From Burkholderiaceae bacterium (GTDB lineage: Bacteria; Pseudomonadota; Gammaproteobacteria; Burkholderiales; Burkholderiaceae_F): DNA of 14,767 nt. The translations under genes were made by a program, and so were the position numbers. Where the stretch lies: assembly GCA_013696665.1 (NCBI GenBank), contig JACCYC010000177.1, forward strand, positions 1-14,767, in the 5' to 3' direction. How positions within the stretch are numbered: the stretch's first letter is position 1; each line of letters starts with the position of its first letter. The notes beneath the pieces were generated by a model. That model saw only the letters and a program-made list of their open reading frames with translations. It did no database searches and was not told the DNA's origin. This document shows, piece by piece, positions 6,062 to 13,839 of the stretch.

Positions 6062-8470
6062 TTAGTGCTTGACGACTTCTCCAACGGCAGGGTCCGCCGG
6101 TTTGACTGGCGCCGCCGCAGCTTCCTCATCTGTCAGCGGTACGGGCCGACGCTCGAGCGCAACCTCGAGCACCTTGTCGATCCATTTCACCGGAATAATT
6201 TCAAGTCGATTCTTGACATTGTCCGGAATGTCCGCGAGATCCTTGACGTTTTCCTCGGGTATTAACACCGTCTTGATTCCGCCGCGGTGAGCAGCGAGAA
6301 GTTTTTCCTTCAAACCGCCGATGGCGAGCACTTCGCCGCGCAACGTGATTTCACCAGTCATTGCAACGTCCGCCCTGACGGGGATGCCGCTGAATGCCGA
6401 AATCAACGCCGTTGTAATAGCGATACCGGCCGACGGTCCGTCCTTCGGAGTTGCGCCCTCGGGAAAGTGCACGTGGATGTCGGTCTTCTCGAAGACCTCA
6501 TCCCGTAACCCGAGCCGCCGCGCACGCGAGCGCATCACGGAGCGTGCCGCTTCAACCGACTCTTTCATTACGTCACCCAGCGAGCCGGTGCGATGCACAT
6601 TGGCTTTTCCTGGCATCGTTACGACCTCGATCGTCAGCAGATCGCCGCCAACCTCGGTCCATGCGAGGCCAGTGACCTGCCCCACCTGATTCTGCTTCTC
6701 GGCAACGCCGAACGTATAGCGCCGAACGCCGAGGAATTTGTCCAGGTTGCGCGCGGTCACCTGCACGCGGGTGTCCTGCTTTTTCAACAGCAGTTGCTTG
6801 ACCACCTTGCGGCAAATCTTGCTGATTTCGCGCTCGAGCGAACGAACGCCTGCCTCGCGCGTGTAGTAACGAATGATGTCGCGTATCGCACTTTCCGCAA
6901 TCGACAGCTCGCCGCTTTTCAAACCGTTTGTCTTCATCTGCTTTGGCAGCAAATGTTGCAAAGCGATGTGAACCTTTTCCTCTTCGGTGTACCCCGACAG
7001 ACGAATCACTTCCATCCGGTCGAGCAACGCCGGCGGGATGTTCATCGTGTTGCTGGTGGCGACGAACATCACGTCCGACAGATCAAAGTCGACTTCGACG
7101 TAATGATCCTGGAACGTGTGGTTCTGCTCCGGATCGAGCACCTCGAGCAGCGCCGACGCAGGGTCGCCACGGAAATCCATCCCCATCTTGTCGACTTCGT
7201 CTAGCAGGAACAGCGGATTGCGCACGCCCGATTTGCCAAGGCTCTGCAGAATTTTGCCGGGCATCGAGCCGATGTAGGTGCGGCGATGTCCGCGAATTTC
7301 GGCCTCATCGCGCACGCCACCCAAAGCCATGCGGATGAACTTGCGATTGGTTGCGCGCGCGACAGACTGCCCAAGCGAAGTTTTGCCAACACCCGGAGGC
7401 CCGACCAGGCACAGGATCGGCGCCTTCAGCTTGTCGACGCGCTGCTGGACCGCAAGGTACTCGAGAATGCGATCCTTTACTTTCTCGAGTCCGTAATGAT
7501 CATCGTCGAGCACTTTCTGCGCGTTGCCGAGATCATTGTTGATGCGGCTCCGCTTCTTCCAAGGCAGACCGACGAGCGTGTCCAGGTAGTTGCGAACGAC
7601 GGTGGCTTCGGCTGACATCGGCGACATCAGTTTCAGCTTTTTCAGCTCGGAACCGGCTTTGTCGCGCGCGGCCTTCGGCATCCGCGCGGCCTTGATTTTC
7701 TTCTCGAGCTCTTCGAGGTCGGCACCTTCTTCGCCTTCGCCAAGCTCCTTCTGGATCGCCTTGACCTGCTCGTTCAGGTAGTACTCGCGCTGGCTCTTCT
7801 CCATCTGCCGCTTGACGCGGCCACGAATGCGCTTCTCGACCTGCAGGATGTCGATCTCAGATTCGAGCTGGGCCAGCAAATGCTCGAGCCGCTCGTTGAT
7901 GCCGAACATCTCGAGAACCTTCTGCTTCTGCTCGAGCTTAAGCGGCAGATGCGCGGCAATGGTGTCGGCCAGGCGGCCGGCTTCGTCGATGCCTGCAATC
8001 GAAGTCAGGATCTCTGCTGGAATTTTCTTGTTCAGTTTCACGTACTGATCGAACTGCGTGACGATCGCGCGGCGCAAGGCCTCGGATTCGGCAGTCGACT
8101 GCTGCTCCGGAACAATCGGCAGCACATCGGCGGTGAAATGCTGCGGCCCATCGACGATGCGCTCGAGGCGCGCGCGCTGGGCGCCTTCGACCAGCACCTT
8201 GACGGTGCCATCAGGCAGCTTCAGCATCTGGAGAATATTGGCTACGCAGCCAATGTCATAGATATCTTCAGCGGCCGGCTCGTCCTTGGCGGCAGATTTT
8301 TGAGCGACCAGCATGATGCTTTTGCCAGCCTCCATCGCGCTCTCGAGCGCCTTGATTGACTTCGGGCGCCCGACGAACAGCGGAATAACCATATGTGGAA
8401 ACACCACGACATCGCGTAGCGGCAGCAACGGCAGCGTCGTCGTTTCGGGAGGCAGAATCTGCGTGGTCAT
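6062..8470 (-). CDS. lon: ATP-dependent endopeptidase La (Lon protease)
   Basis: An 802-residue cytoplasmic AAA+ serine protease that degrades misfolded proteins and short-lived regulators. It has the usual length and order of domains: N-terminal LON substrate-binding domain (about 10-205), coiled-coil region (about 205-290), AAA+ module with Walker A GPPGVGKT (357-364) and Walker B LFLLDEVDK, and the C-terminal protease domain. The catalytic Ser-Lys pair is S680 in PKDGPSAG and K723 in GGLKEKLLAAHRGG. The last ~30 residues are an Ala/Pro-rich tail. The ATG start has a good ribosome-binding site (AAGGAA at 8479-8484). A sigma-32-like promoter and a cluster of palindromes lie in the 165-base gap after clpX, so lon can be transcribed separately from clpX. 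Confidence 0.98.
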   Translation of the reverse strand: MTTQILPPETTTLPLLPLRDVVVFPHMVIPLFVGRPKSIKALESAMEAGKSIMLVAQKSAAKDEPAAEDIYDIGCVANILQMLKLPDGTVKVLVEGAQRARLERIVDGPQHFTADVLPIVPEQQSTAESEALRRAIVTQFDQYVKLNKKIPAEILTSIAGIDEAGRLADTIAAHLPLKLEQKQKVLEMFGINERLEHLLAQLESEIDILQVEKRIRGRVKRQMEKSQREYYLNEQVKAIQKELGEGEEGADLEELEKKIKAARMPKAARDKAGSELKKLKLMSPMSAEATVVRNYLDTLVGLPWKKRSRINNDLGNAQKVLDDDHYGLEKVKDRILEYLAVQQRVDKLKAPILCLVGPPGVGKTSLGQSVARATNRKFIRMALGGVRDEAEIRGHRRTYIGSMPGKILQSLGKSGVRNPLFLLDEVDKMGMDFRGDPASALLEVLDPEQNHTFQDHYVEVDFDLSDVMFVATSNTMNIPPALLDRMEVIRLSGYTEEEKVHIALQHLLPKQMKTNGLKSGELSIAESAIRDIIRYYTREAGVRSLEREISKICRKVVKQLLLKKQDTRVQVTARNLDKFLGVRRYTFGVAEKQNQVGQVTGLAWTEVGGDLLTIEVVTMPGKANVHRTGSLGDVMKESVEAARSVMRSRARRLGLRDEVFEKTDIHVHFPEGATPKDGPSAGIAITTALISAFSGIPVRADVAMTGEITLRGEVLAIGGLKEKLLAAHRGGIKTVLIPEENVKDLADIPDNVKNRLEIIPVKWIDKVLEVALERRPVPLTDEEAAAAPVKPADPAVGEVVKH

Positions 8471-8502
8471 TCGAGTCGTTCCTTCAAGTGACTTTCAGAG
8501 CC

Positions 8503-8530
8503 ATATGCGCCCGTGGACGGTGAATGCAAG
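8503..8530 (-). promoter_or_regulatory. Sigma-32 (heat-shock) type promoter for lon
   Basis: The minus strand has CTTGCAT (8524-8530; consensus CTTGAAA, five of seven) separated by 13 bases from GCGCATAT (8503-8510; consensus CCCCATNT, fits all but the first and third C). The spacing is the preferred one for RpoH promoters. Transcription would begin around 8496, giving a leader of about 25 bases that includes the ribosome-binding site. lon belongs to the RpoH regulon in E. coli. This is a match by eye and has no experimental support. Confidence 0.55.
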
Positions 8531-8540
8531 AGCAGGATGA

Positions 8541-8585
8541 TTCGCGCGAAATCAATCTAGCACGCTAGAGGCCCGCGCCGCGGGC
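8541..8585. repeat. Cluster of three short inverted repeats upstream of lon
   Basis: Three separate dyads follow one another: ttcgcgcgaa (8541-8550, perfect 10-base palindrome), tctagc-ac-gctaga (8556-8569) and gcccgc-gcc-gcgggc (8571-8585). They lie between the clpX stop and the lon promoter. They could be operator half-sites, a clpX transcript-end structure, or both. I do not recognise them as a known heat-shock operator such as CIRCE. Confidence 0.6.
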
Positions 8586-8635
8586 GGAGCGCAATCGGCA
8601 AAGCCCGGAAAAGCAGGCCCATTGGCCGCCACGCA

Positions 8636-9901
8636 TCAGCGTGGGGCACTGGCCACTTTTGGCTGATCGGAGTAGATGAGGAGCGGCTTTCCGCCGGTGA
8701 TGGTGTTGTCGTCAACGACCACTTTGATAACGTTCTTGGAGCTTGGCAGGTCGTACATCACATCGAGCAAAATGCTCTCGACGATCGATCTCAGGCCGCG
8801 CGCCCCGGTTTTGCGTTTCAGGGCTTTGCGCGCAATCGCTTTCAGACCGTCGTTGCGAATCTCGAGCTCCACGTTTTCCATTTGGAACAGCCGGTGAAAC
8901 TGCTTGATCAGCGCGTTCTTGGGCTCTACCAGAATCTCGACCAGCGCTTCTTCACTCAGTTCATCGAGCGTGGCAATCACCGGCAGCCGGCCTACCAGCT
9001 CGGGAATCAAGCCGAACTTGATCAGATCCTCCGGCTCGACGTCACGCAGCAGCTCCCCCACGGCGCGATCGCTCTGGCTGGTCACGCTGGCGGAAAACCC
9101 GATTCCGCTCTTTTCGGAACGGTTGCGAATGATTTTTTCCAGACCGTCAAACGCGCCACCACAGATAAACAGAATGTTCGTCGTATCGATCTGCACAAAA
9201 TCCTGATTCGGATGCTTGCGCCCGCCCTGCGGCGGAACCGAAGCAATCGTGCCTTCGACAAGCTTTAACAGTGCCTGCTGAACACCCTCGCCCGAAACGT
9301 CACGGGTGATCGAGGGGTTATCACTTTTGCGCGAAATCTTGTCGATTTCGTCGATGTACACGATTCCGCGCTGCGCCTTCTCGACTTCGTAGTTGCAGTT
9401 CTGCAGCAGCTTTTGAATGATGTTCTCGACGTCCTCGCCGACATAGCCGGCTTCGGTCAGCGTCGTTGCGTCGGCGATCACAAACGGCACGTTCAACAGA
9501 CGGGCGAGCGTTTGCGCCAGCAGCGTCTTGCCTGAACCCGTAGGCCCAATCAAAAGGATGTTGCTCTTGGCCAGCTCGATGTCATCCTTCGAACCCATGT
9601 GCTTCAAGCGTTTGTAGTGGTTGTACACAGCCACCGACAGGATGCGCTTCGCCTTGTCCTGGCCGATTACGTACTGGTCGAGGATGTTGCCGATCTCGCG
9701 CGGCGTGGGAAGGTCGGACTTTATTGCGCCGGAGCCAGTGTCCGCCGTGGTTTCATCGCGGATGATGTCATTGCAGAGGTCGATGCACTCATCGCAGATG
9801 AACACTGACGGCCCGGCGATCAGCTTTTTAACTTCGTGCTGGCTCTTGCCGCAAAACGAGCAGTAAAGGAGCTTCTCGCTCGAGCCCTTCTTTTCCGACA
9901 T
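8636..9901 (-). CDS. clpX: ClpX, ATPase and specificity subunit of ClpXP
   Basis: A 421-residue AAA+ unfoldase that recognises tagged proteins (for example ssrA-tagged) and feeds them into ClpP. The N-terminal zinc-binding domain has C14, C17, C36 and C39. The AAA+ core shows Walker A GPTGSGKT (119-126), pore-1 loop GYVGED (152-157), Walker B VYIDEIDK with D184/E185, and pore-2 RKH (228-230). The ClpP-docking loop IGF (267-269) is intact, so it should form ClpXP. It starts 18 bases after clpP, in the same transcript. That spacer is mainly a palindrome and has no clear Shine-Dalgarno sequence, so translational coupling or reinitiation is possible. Confidence 0.98.
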   Translation of the reverse strand: MSEKKGSSEKLLYCSFCGKSQHEVKKLIAGPSVFICDECIDLCNDIIRDETTADTGSGAIKSDLPTPREIGNILDQYVIGQDKAKRILSVAVYNHYKRLKHMGSKDDIELAKSNILLIGPTGSGKTLLAQTLARLLNVPFVIADATTLTEAGYVGEDVENIIQKLLQNCNYEVEKAQRGIVYIDEIDKISRKSDNPSITRDVSGEGVQQALLKLVEGTIASVPPQGGRKHPNQDFVQIDTTNILFICGGAFDGLEKIIRNRSEKSGIGFSASVTSQSDRAVGELLRDVEPEDLIKFGLIPELVGRLPVIATLDELSEEALVEILVEPKNALIKQFHRLFQMENVELEIRNDGLKAIARKALKRKTGARGLRSIVESILLDVMYDLPSSKNVIKVVVDDNTITGGKPLLIYSDQPKVASAPR

Positions 9902-9905
9902 CTGG

Positions 9906-9915
9906 CGGTTAACCG
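9906..9915. repeat. Perfect 10-base palindrome in the clpP-clpX gap
   Basis: The sequence cggttaaccg is its own reverse complement and fills over half of the 18-base gap, ending 4 bases before the clpX ATG. In RNA it is too short for a stable hairpin; it could be a protein site or chance. Confidence 0.5.
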
Positions 9916-9919
9916 TCCG

Positions 9920-10570
9920 CTATGGCTGTTCGCTTCGGCTGACAAATATCTTGTCGATCAGCCCGTAGCTTACGGCATCGTCTGCCGACATAAAGTTGTC
10001 GCGGTCGGTGTCTTTGGCGATCTTCTCGACCGATTGTCCAGTGCGCTCGGCCAGGATCTTGTTCAGTCGTTCGCGCAGATACAAAATTTCCTTAGCGTGG
10101 ATTTCTATGTCGGCCGCCTGGCCCTGCACGCCGCCCATCGGCTGGTGAATCATGATGCGTGAATTGGGCAACGAATAGCGCTTGCCCTTGGCGCCGGCAG
10201 CGAGCAGAAATGCACCCATGCTGGCGGCAACGCCTATACAGATCGAAGATACGTCAGGTTTTATGAATTGCATCGTGTCGTAGATGGCAAACCCCGCGCT
10301 GACCGAACCGCCGGGTGAATTGATATAGAGAGAAATGTCCTTGTCGGGATTTTCGGATTCGAGAAACAAGAGCTGCGCAACCACCAGGTTTGCCGTCTGC
10401 TCGGTGACGGCACCGACGATAAACACCACCCGGTCGCGCAGCAGACGCGAGTAGATGTCGTAAGCGCGCTCGCCCCTACCGCTCTGCTCGATGACGATGG
10501 GCACCATGCCCAATCCCTGCGGCTCCATCGCGGAGCTCAACTGCGTCCTGCTGATTGACGAATAGTTCAT
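9920..10570 (-). CDS. clpP: ClpP, proteolytic subunit of Clp proteases
   Basis: A 216-residue serine peptidase that forms the double-heptamer degradation chamber used by ClpX (and ClpA where present). The catalytic triad is S117 in AASMGAFLLAAG, H142 in RIMIHQPMGG and D191 in DTDRDNFMSA. A short N-terminal extension before GMVPIVIEQSGRGERAYDIYSRLL is likely a self-cleaved propeptide, as in E. coli. The ATG overlaps the tig stop codon as ATGA (10567-10570), which ties its translation to tig. In E. coli, by contrast, clpP lies apart from tig with its own heat-shock promoter. clpX follows after 18 bases. Confidence 0.98.
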   Translation of the reverse strand: MNYSSISRTQLSSAMEPQGLGMVPIVIEQSGRGERAYDIYSRLLRDRVVFIVGAVTEQTANLVVAQLLFLESENPDKDISLYINSPGGSVSAGFAIYDTMQFIKPDVSSICIGVAASMGAFLLAAGAKGKRYSLPNSRIMIHQPMGGVQGQAADIEIHAKEILYLRERLNKILAERTGQSVEKIAKDTDRDNFMSADDAVSYGLIDKIFVSRSEQP

Positions 10571-11913
10571 CGGTCCTTGTGTCCCATTAGCTCATCGAAC
10601 TCCACCGGCGTGTCGACTACCTTGGCACGTCCCAACACCCAGTTTGTTACGTTGTCCTCAAAAGCAACCGTTTCAAGTTCGGACAATCGCTTGCGATCAG
10701 ATAAATACCAGTTGATCACATCCTGTGGCTTCTCATAGCTTTGCGCGATCTCTTCCACCAGCATGCGGATCTGATCCGGACGCGGTTGCAGGTTATTGGC
10801 ACGCACCACTTCGCCCAATAACAGCCCTAGCCTGACGCGCCGTTCGGCCTGCGGCCCGAATAGATCGAGAGGCAGCGGTGCATCCTTTGCAGCTACACCA
10901 CGCGCGATCATTTCATTGCGAGCGCCTTCGGCAAGCCGTTCCTTCTCAGCCTCCACCAGCGATTTCGGCACCTCGAAGCTGCTCGCGGCCAGCAGCGCCG
11001 ACATCGCCTGCTCCTTGGTACGCGCCTTCAGGCGCGACGCAACTTCGCGCTGCAGATTGTTCGCGATCTCACTGCGCATCTTTGCAACGTCGCCGTCGGC
11101 TACGCCAAGTGACTGCGCAAATTCACCGTCCAACGGCGGCAGCACCGGTTGTTGCACCAGCTTGACGTCGACCTTGAAATCAACGCGCTTGCCCGCCATC
11201 GCCTTGGCGCCGTAATCGGCTGGAAAGGTCATCGCGAAAGTCTTGCTTGTGTCTGGGGTCATCCCGCGCACCGCAGCTTCAAACTCGGGAAGCATCCGAC
11301 CCTCGCCCACCGTGAACTTGAAGTCACTCGCCTCGCCGCCTTCAAACGGCTGTCCGGCGCTGTCGCCTTCGGCATGCGTGCCCAAAAAATCGATCACGAC
11401 AACGTCGCCGTCCTGCGCGGCACGCTGCACCGGCTCAAATGTGGCGCGTTGCTTGCGCATGATCTCGAGCGTGCGGTCGATCTCGGCGTCGCCGACCGAT
11501 GCCATAGCGCGGTGAACCTCCACGGCTGATAGATCGCCGACGCCGATCTCGGGGTAAACCTCGAAAGTCGCTGAAAACGTCAGGTCAGAAGCCGTTGCGT
11601 CAGAGGTCGCGTCACGGGCATCGACGCTCCGGGGCTCCAGCCGAGGCTGCCCCGCCACCTTCAAATTACTCGCGGTAACCGCGGAGTTGAATGCCTCGCC
11701 GACCTTGTCGTTGAGAACTTCGGCCTGCACCTGCGCACCGTAATTTTGCGCAACCATTTTGAGCGGCACTTTGCCCGGCCTGAAGCCAGGCATCTTCATG
11801 GTGCGCGCCAGTTTTGCCAAACGCGTCTTGACTTCCTGATCGATCACCGCTGCCGGCACCGTCAGATCGACGCGGCGTTCAAGCGGCCCTAAAGACTGAA
11901 TCGTTTGTTGCAT
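10567..11913 (-). CDS. tig: Trigger factor, ribosome-associated chaperone and peptidyl-prolyl isomerase
   Basis: A 448-residue chaperone that binds at the ribosomal exit tunnel. The N-terminal ribosome-binding domain carries the signature GFRPGKVP (43-50). An FKBP-type isomerase domain follows (about 165-253, with FEGGEASDFKFTVGEGRMLPEFE), then the helical C-terminal chaperone domain. A small Asp/Ala-rich insertion (DATSDATASD, 101-110) sits in the linker before the ATFEVYPEI segment. I prefer the ATG at 11911-11913 (MQQTIQSLGPLERR) to the in-frame TTG at 11917-11919 because it matches the E. coli start (MQVSVET). Neither start has a strong Shine-Dalgarno sequence. The gene begins 26 bases after the end of tRNA-Leu. 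Confidence 0.96.
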   Translation of the reverse strand: MQQTIQSLGPLERRVDLTVPAAVIDQEVKTRLAKLARTMKMPGFRPGKVPLKMVAQNYGAQVQAEVLNDKVGEAFNSAVTASNLKVAGQPRLEPRSVDARDATSDATASDLTFSATFEVYPEIGVGDLSAVEVHRAMASVGDAEIDRTLEIMRKQRATFEPVQRAAQDGDVVVIDFLGTHAEGDSAGQPFEGGEASDFKFTVGEGRMLPEFEAAVRGMTPDTSKTFAMTFPADYGAKAMAGKRVDFKVDVKLVQQPVLPPLDGEFAQSLGVADGDVAKMRSEIANNLQREVASRLKARTKEQAMSALLAASSFEVPKSLVEAEKERLAEGARNEMIARGVAAKDAPLPLDLFGPQAERRVRLGLLLGEVVRANNLQPRPDQIRMLVEEIAQSYEKPQDVINWYLSDRKRLSELETVAFEDNVTNWVLGRAKVVDTPVEFDELMGHKDR

Positions 11914-11939
11914 GGTCAACCATTAAATGAAAATAGAAA

Positions 11940-12026
11940 TGGTGCGAAGGAGGGGACTCGAACCCCTACGCCGGTGAAGGCGTCAGGACCTAAACCTGGT
12001 GCGTCTACCAATTTCGCCACCTTCGC
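11940..12026 (-). tRNA. tRNA-Leu(TAG)
   Basis: An 87-base class II tRNA with the CCA end encoded. The acceptor stem is GCGAAGG/CCTTCGC, the anticodon loop TTTAGGT (anticodon TAG), the long variable arm pairs CGCC with GGCG, and the T-arm is AGGGG/CCCCT. The outermost anticodon-stem pair reads C27-A43, a mismatch; the other four pairs are standard. It lies just upstream of tig on the same strand, so the tig mRNA 5' end may be made by tRNA 3' processing. Confidence 0.97.
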
Positions 12027-12124
12027 GACGCGTGTTCCGCCAAGCGTACTGCGTGCCGCCGCGCTGACCCTGTCTGAACGTATAAGGCGACGAGGCAACG
12101 AGGGTGCTTCTGCGATCTGCGCCG

Positions 12125-12130
12125 ATTCTA
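12125..12130 (-). promoter_or_regulatory. Possible -10 element for the tRNA-Leu/tig transcript
   Basis: The minus strand has TAGAAT (five of six matches to TATAAT) about 95 bases upstream of tRNA-Leu. No convincing -35 lies at the right distance; the nearest candidate, TTGCAG, is 20 bases away. This is the best promoter-like site in the 158-base gap between tRNA-Leu and hpnC. On the plus strand a TATAAG (12075-12080) could serve hpnC but also lacks a good -35. Confidence 0.3.
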
Positions 12131-12184
12131 ACGGAACGGTTGCGCACGTTCTGCAACGCAAAGACGCTGTGCTAGCTTCGTTAC

Positions 12185-13006
12185 ATGGGCGTTGATCACT
12201 ACGAAAATTTCCCGGTCGCGTCGTGGCTGATGCCGCCGCAGCTTCGGCCGGCAGTGCGCGCGATCTACCGCTTCGCACGGACCGGCGATGACATCGCGGA
12301 CGAAGGCACAGCTGCGCCGGCTGAGCGTCTCGCCGGACTCAACGAACTGAGCATGCAGCTGCGCGCGATTGAAGCAGGAAGCCCATCAGAGTGGCCCGAT
12401 CTAGCGCATGCGATCAGCACGTATCAGTTGTCGCTGCCGCTCTTCGATGACTTGCTGTCGGCGTTCGCTCAGGATGTCACGACGCCGCGCTACGACTCAT
12501 ACGAAGCGTTGCTTGACTACAGCCGGCGATCGGCCAACCCGGTCGGACGTCTGCTGCTGCAGCTTTTCAGGCGCGACGAGTCCGCATTGCGCTTCGAGTC
12601 CGACGCGGTGTGTACCGGATTGCAGCTCGCAAATTTCTGGCAGGACATTGCCGTTGATTTCAAGAAGGGACGCGTCTATCTGCCGCAGCATGATCTGCAA
12701 GGCTTCGGAGTGAGCGAGGCTCAAATTGCTGAGGGCCGCGCCGATATTCAGTGGCAGAAGCTGATGCAGTTTCAGGTCGAGCGTGCCCAGCGTTTGTTGC
12801 TGCAGGGAGCGCCGCTCGCGCGAACGCTCGGTGGTCGCGTCGGACTTGAGTTGCGTCTCGTCATACAAGGGGGTCTGCGGATTCTCGAACGGATTGAACG
12901 AGTCAACGGCGACATCTTCACCCGCCGCCCTACCCTGACCGCGCGCGACTGGGCATTGATGAGCTGGCGCGCGCTGCATTTACGCGCATCAGCATCAGCA
13001 GCGTGA
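12185..13006 (+). CDS. hpnC: Hydroxysqualene synthase HpnC
   Basis: A 273-residue member of the squalene/phytoene synthase fold. HpnC converts presqualene diphosphate, made by HpnD, to hydroxysqualene on the bacterial route to squalene. The N terminus VDHYENFPVASWLMP is typical of HpnC. The two acidic metal-binding motifs are DDIADE (35-40) and QDIAVDFKKGRVYLP (from 153). It heads a plus-strand operon whose next gene starts within its stop codon (GTGA overlap). No strong Shine-Dalgarno sequence is seen. An alternative reading as generic phytoene synthase is unlikely given the hpnD and hpnE neighbours. Confidence 0.94.
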   Translation: MGVDHYENFPVASWLMPPQLRPAVRAIYRFARTGDDIADEGTAAPAERLAGLNELSMQLRAIEAGSPSEWPDLAHAISTYQLSLPLFDDLLSAFAQDVTTPRYDSYEALLDYSRRSANPVGRLLLQLFRRDESALRFESDAVCTGLQLANFWQDIAVDFKKGRVYLPQHDLQGFGVSEAQIAEGRADIQWQKLMQFQVERAQRLLLQGAPLARTLGGRVGLELRLVIQGGLRILERIERVNGDIFTRRPTLTARDWALMSWRALHLRASASAA

Positions 13007-13839
13007 CGCCAGACGAGTACTGCCAGGAGAAAGCCTCAGCGAGCGGATCGAGTTTCTATTACTCGTTCCTGTTTTTGCCCGCCGAGCGTCGACGCGCAAT
13101 CACCGCCGTATATGCCTACTGCCGTGAAGTGGATGATGTGGTCGACGAAGTCATCGATCCTGCGGCTGCCGAGGCCACCCTTGGCTGGTGGCGTCACGAG
13201 ATCGACGAATTATTTAATCGACATCCGACTCACCCGGTGACCCGCGCGCTCGAACCCTTTATCAGCGCGGACTTCGGCATATCGCACGAGCGGCTTACCG
13301 CCATTCTCAATGGCATGGCACTCGACCTCCGTCAAAACCGGATGCTCGACTTCCCCGCCCTGCAACGCTACGCGCACCTGGTGGCCGGCGTTGTCGGAGA
13401 AATTTCTGCAACCATCTTTGGCTATCGTGACCCGGCGACGCTTCAATATGCCGCGCGCCTTGGTCTCGCGCTGCAACTGATCAATGTGATTCGCGATGTG
13501 GGTGATGACGCACGGCGCGGCCGCATCTATCTTCCAATCGATGAAATGCAGCGCTGCGACGTCAAAGTGTCTGACGTACTCGCAGCGCGGTATGTCGACG
13601 GCTTTGTGCCGCTGATGCGGTTCCAGGCGGAGCGGGCGCGCGCTGTGTATCGCGAAGCCTTGTCGCTGCTGCCGACGGTCGATCGCAGGTCGCAGCGTGC
13701 CGGGTTGATCATGGGTGCAATTTATTCGACGCTGCTCACGGAGATCGAGCGCGACAATTTTCAGGTGCTTCATCAGCGCATTGCGCTGACGCCGCTGCGC
13801 AAGCTATGGGTGGCGTGGCGCACCTGGGTGTCAGGTTGA
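13003..13839 (+). CDS. hpnD: Presqualene diphosphate synthase HpnD
   Basis: A 278-residue enzyme that condenses two farnesyl diphosphates into presqualene diphosphate, the first step of the HpnCDE route. The acidic motifs are YCREVDDVVDE (D44, D45, D48) and INVIRDVGDDARRGRIYLP (D165, D168, D169). The SSFYYSFLFLPAERRRAITAVYAYCR segment is typical of HpnD and bacterial phytoene synthases. It starts with GTG at 13003, overlapping the hpnC stop by four bases, and ends overlapping the start proposed for hpnE. This spacing implies coupled translation of the three enzymes. Confidence 0.94.
   Translation: MTPDEYCQEKASASGSSFYYSFLFLPAERRRAITAVYAYCREVDDVVDEVIDPAAAEATLGWWRHEIDELFNRHPTHPVTRALEPFISADFGISHERLTAILNGMALDLRQNRMLDFPALQRYAHLVAGVVGEISATIFGYRDPATLQYAARLGLALQLINVIRDVGDDARRGRIYLPIDEMQRCDVKVSDVLAARYVDGFVPLMRFQAERARAVYREALSLLPTVDRRSQRAGLIMGAIYSTLLTEIERDNFQVLHQRIALTPLRKLWVAWRTWVSG

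Noticed and set aside
7880..8359. Long plus-strand open frame (159 codons) antisense to lon
   Set aside because: It is a GC-rich shadow of the Lon N-terminal coding frame, with no recognisable domain.
12027..12184. Possible heat-shock promoter for tRNA-Leu/tig
   Set aside because: No CTTGAAA-like box lies at the right distance from a CCCCAT-like box; only a sigma-70-like -10 was found.
11905..12195. Plus-strand open frame of 96 codons across tRNA-Leu and the adjacent gap
   Set aside because: It reads the antisense of tRNA-Leu (the GTRTPTP-type peptide is a known artefact of tRNA genes) and overlaps the tig start.
13210..13773. Minus-strand open frame of 187 codons antisense to hpnD
   Set aside because: The plus strand carries both acidic catalytic motifs of HpnD; the antisense frame has no family features.
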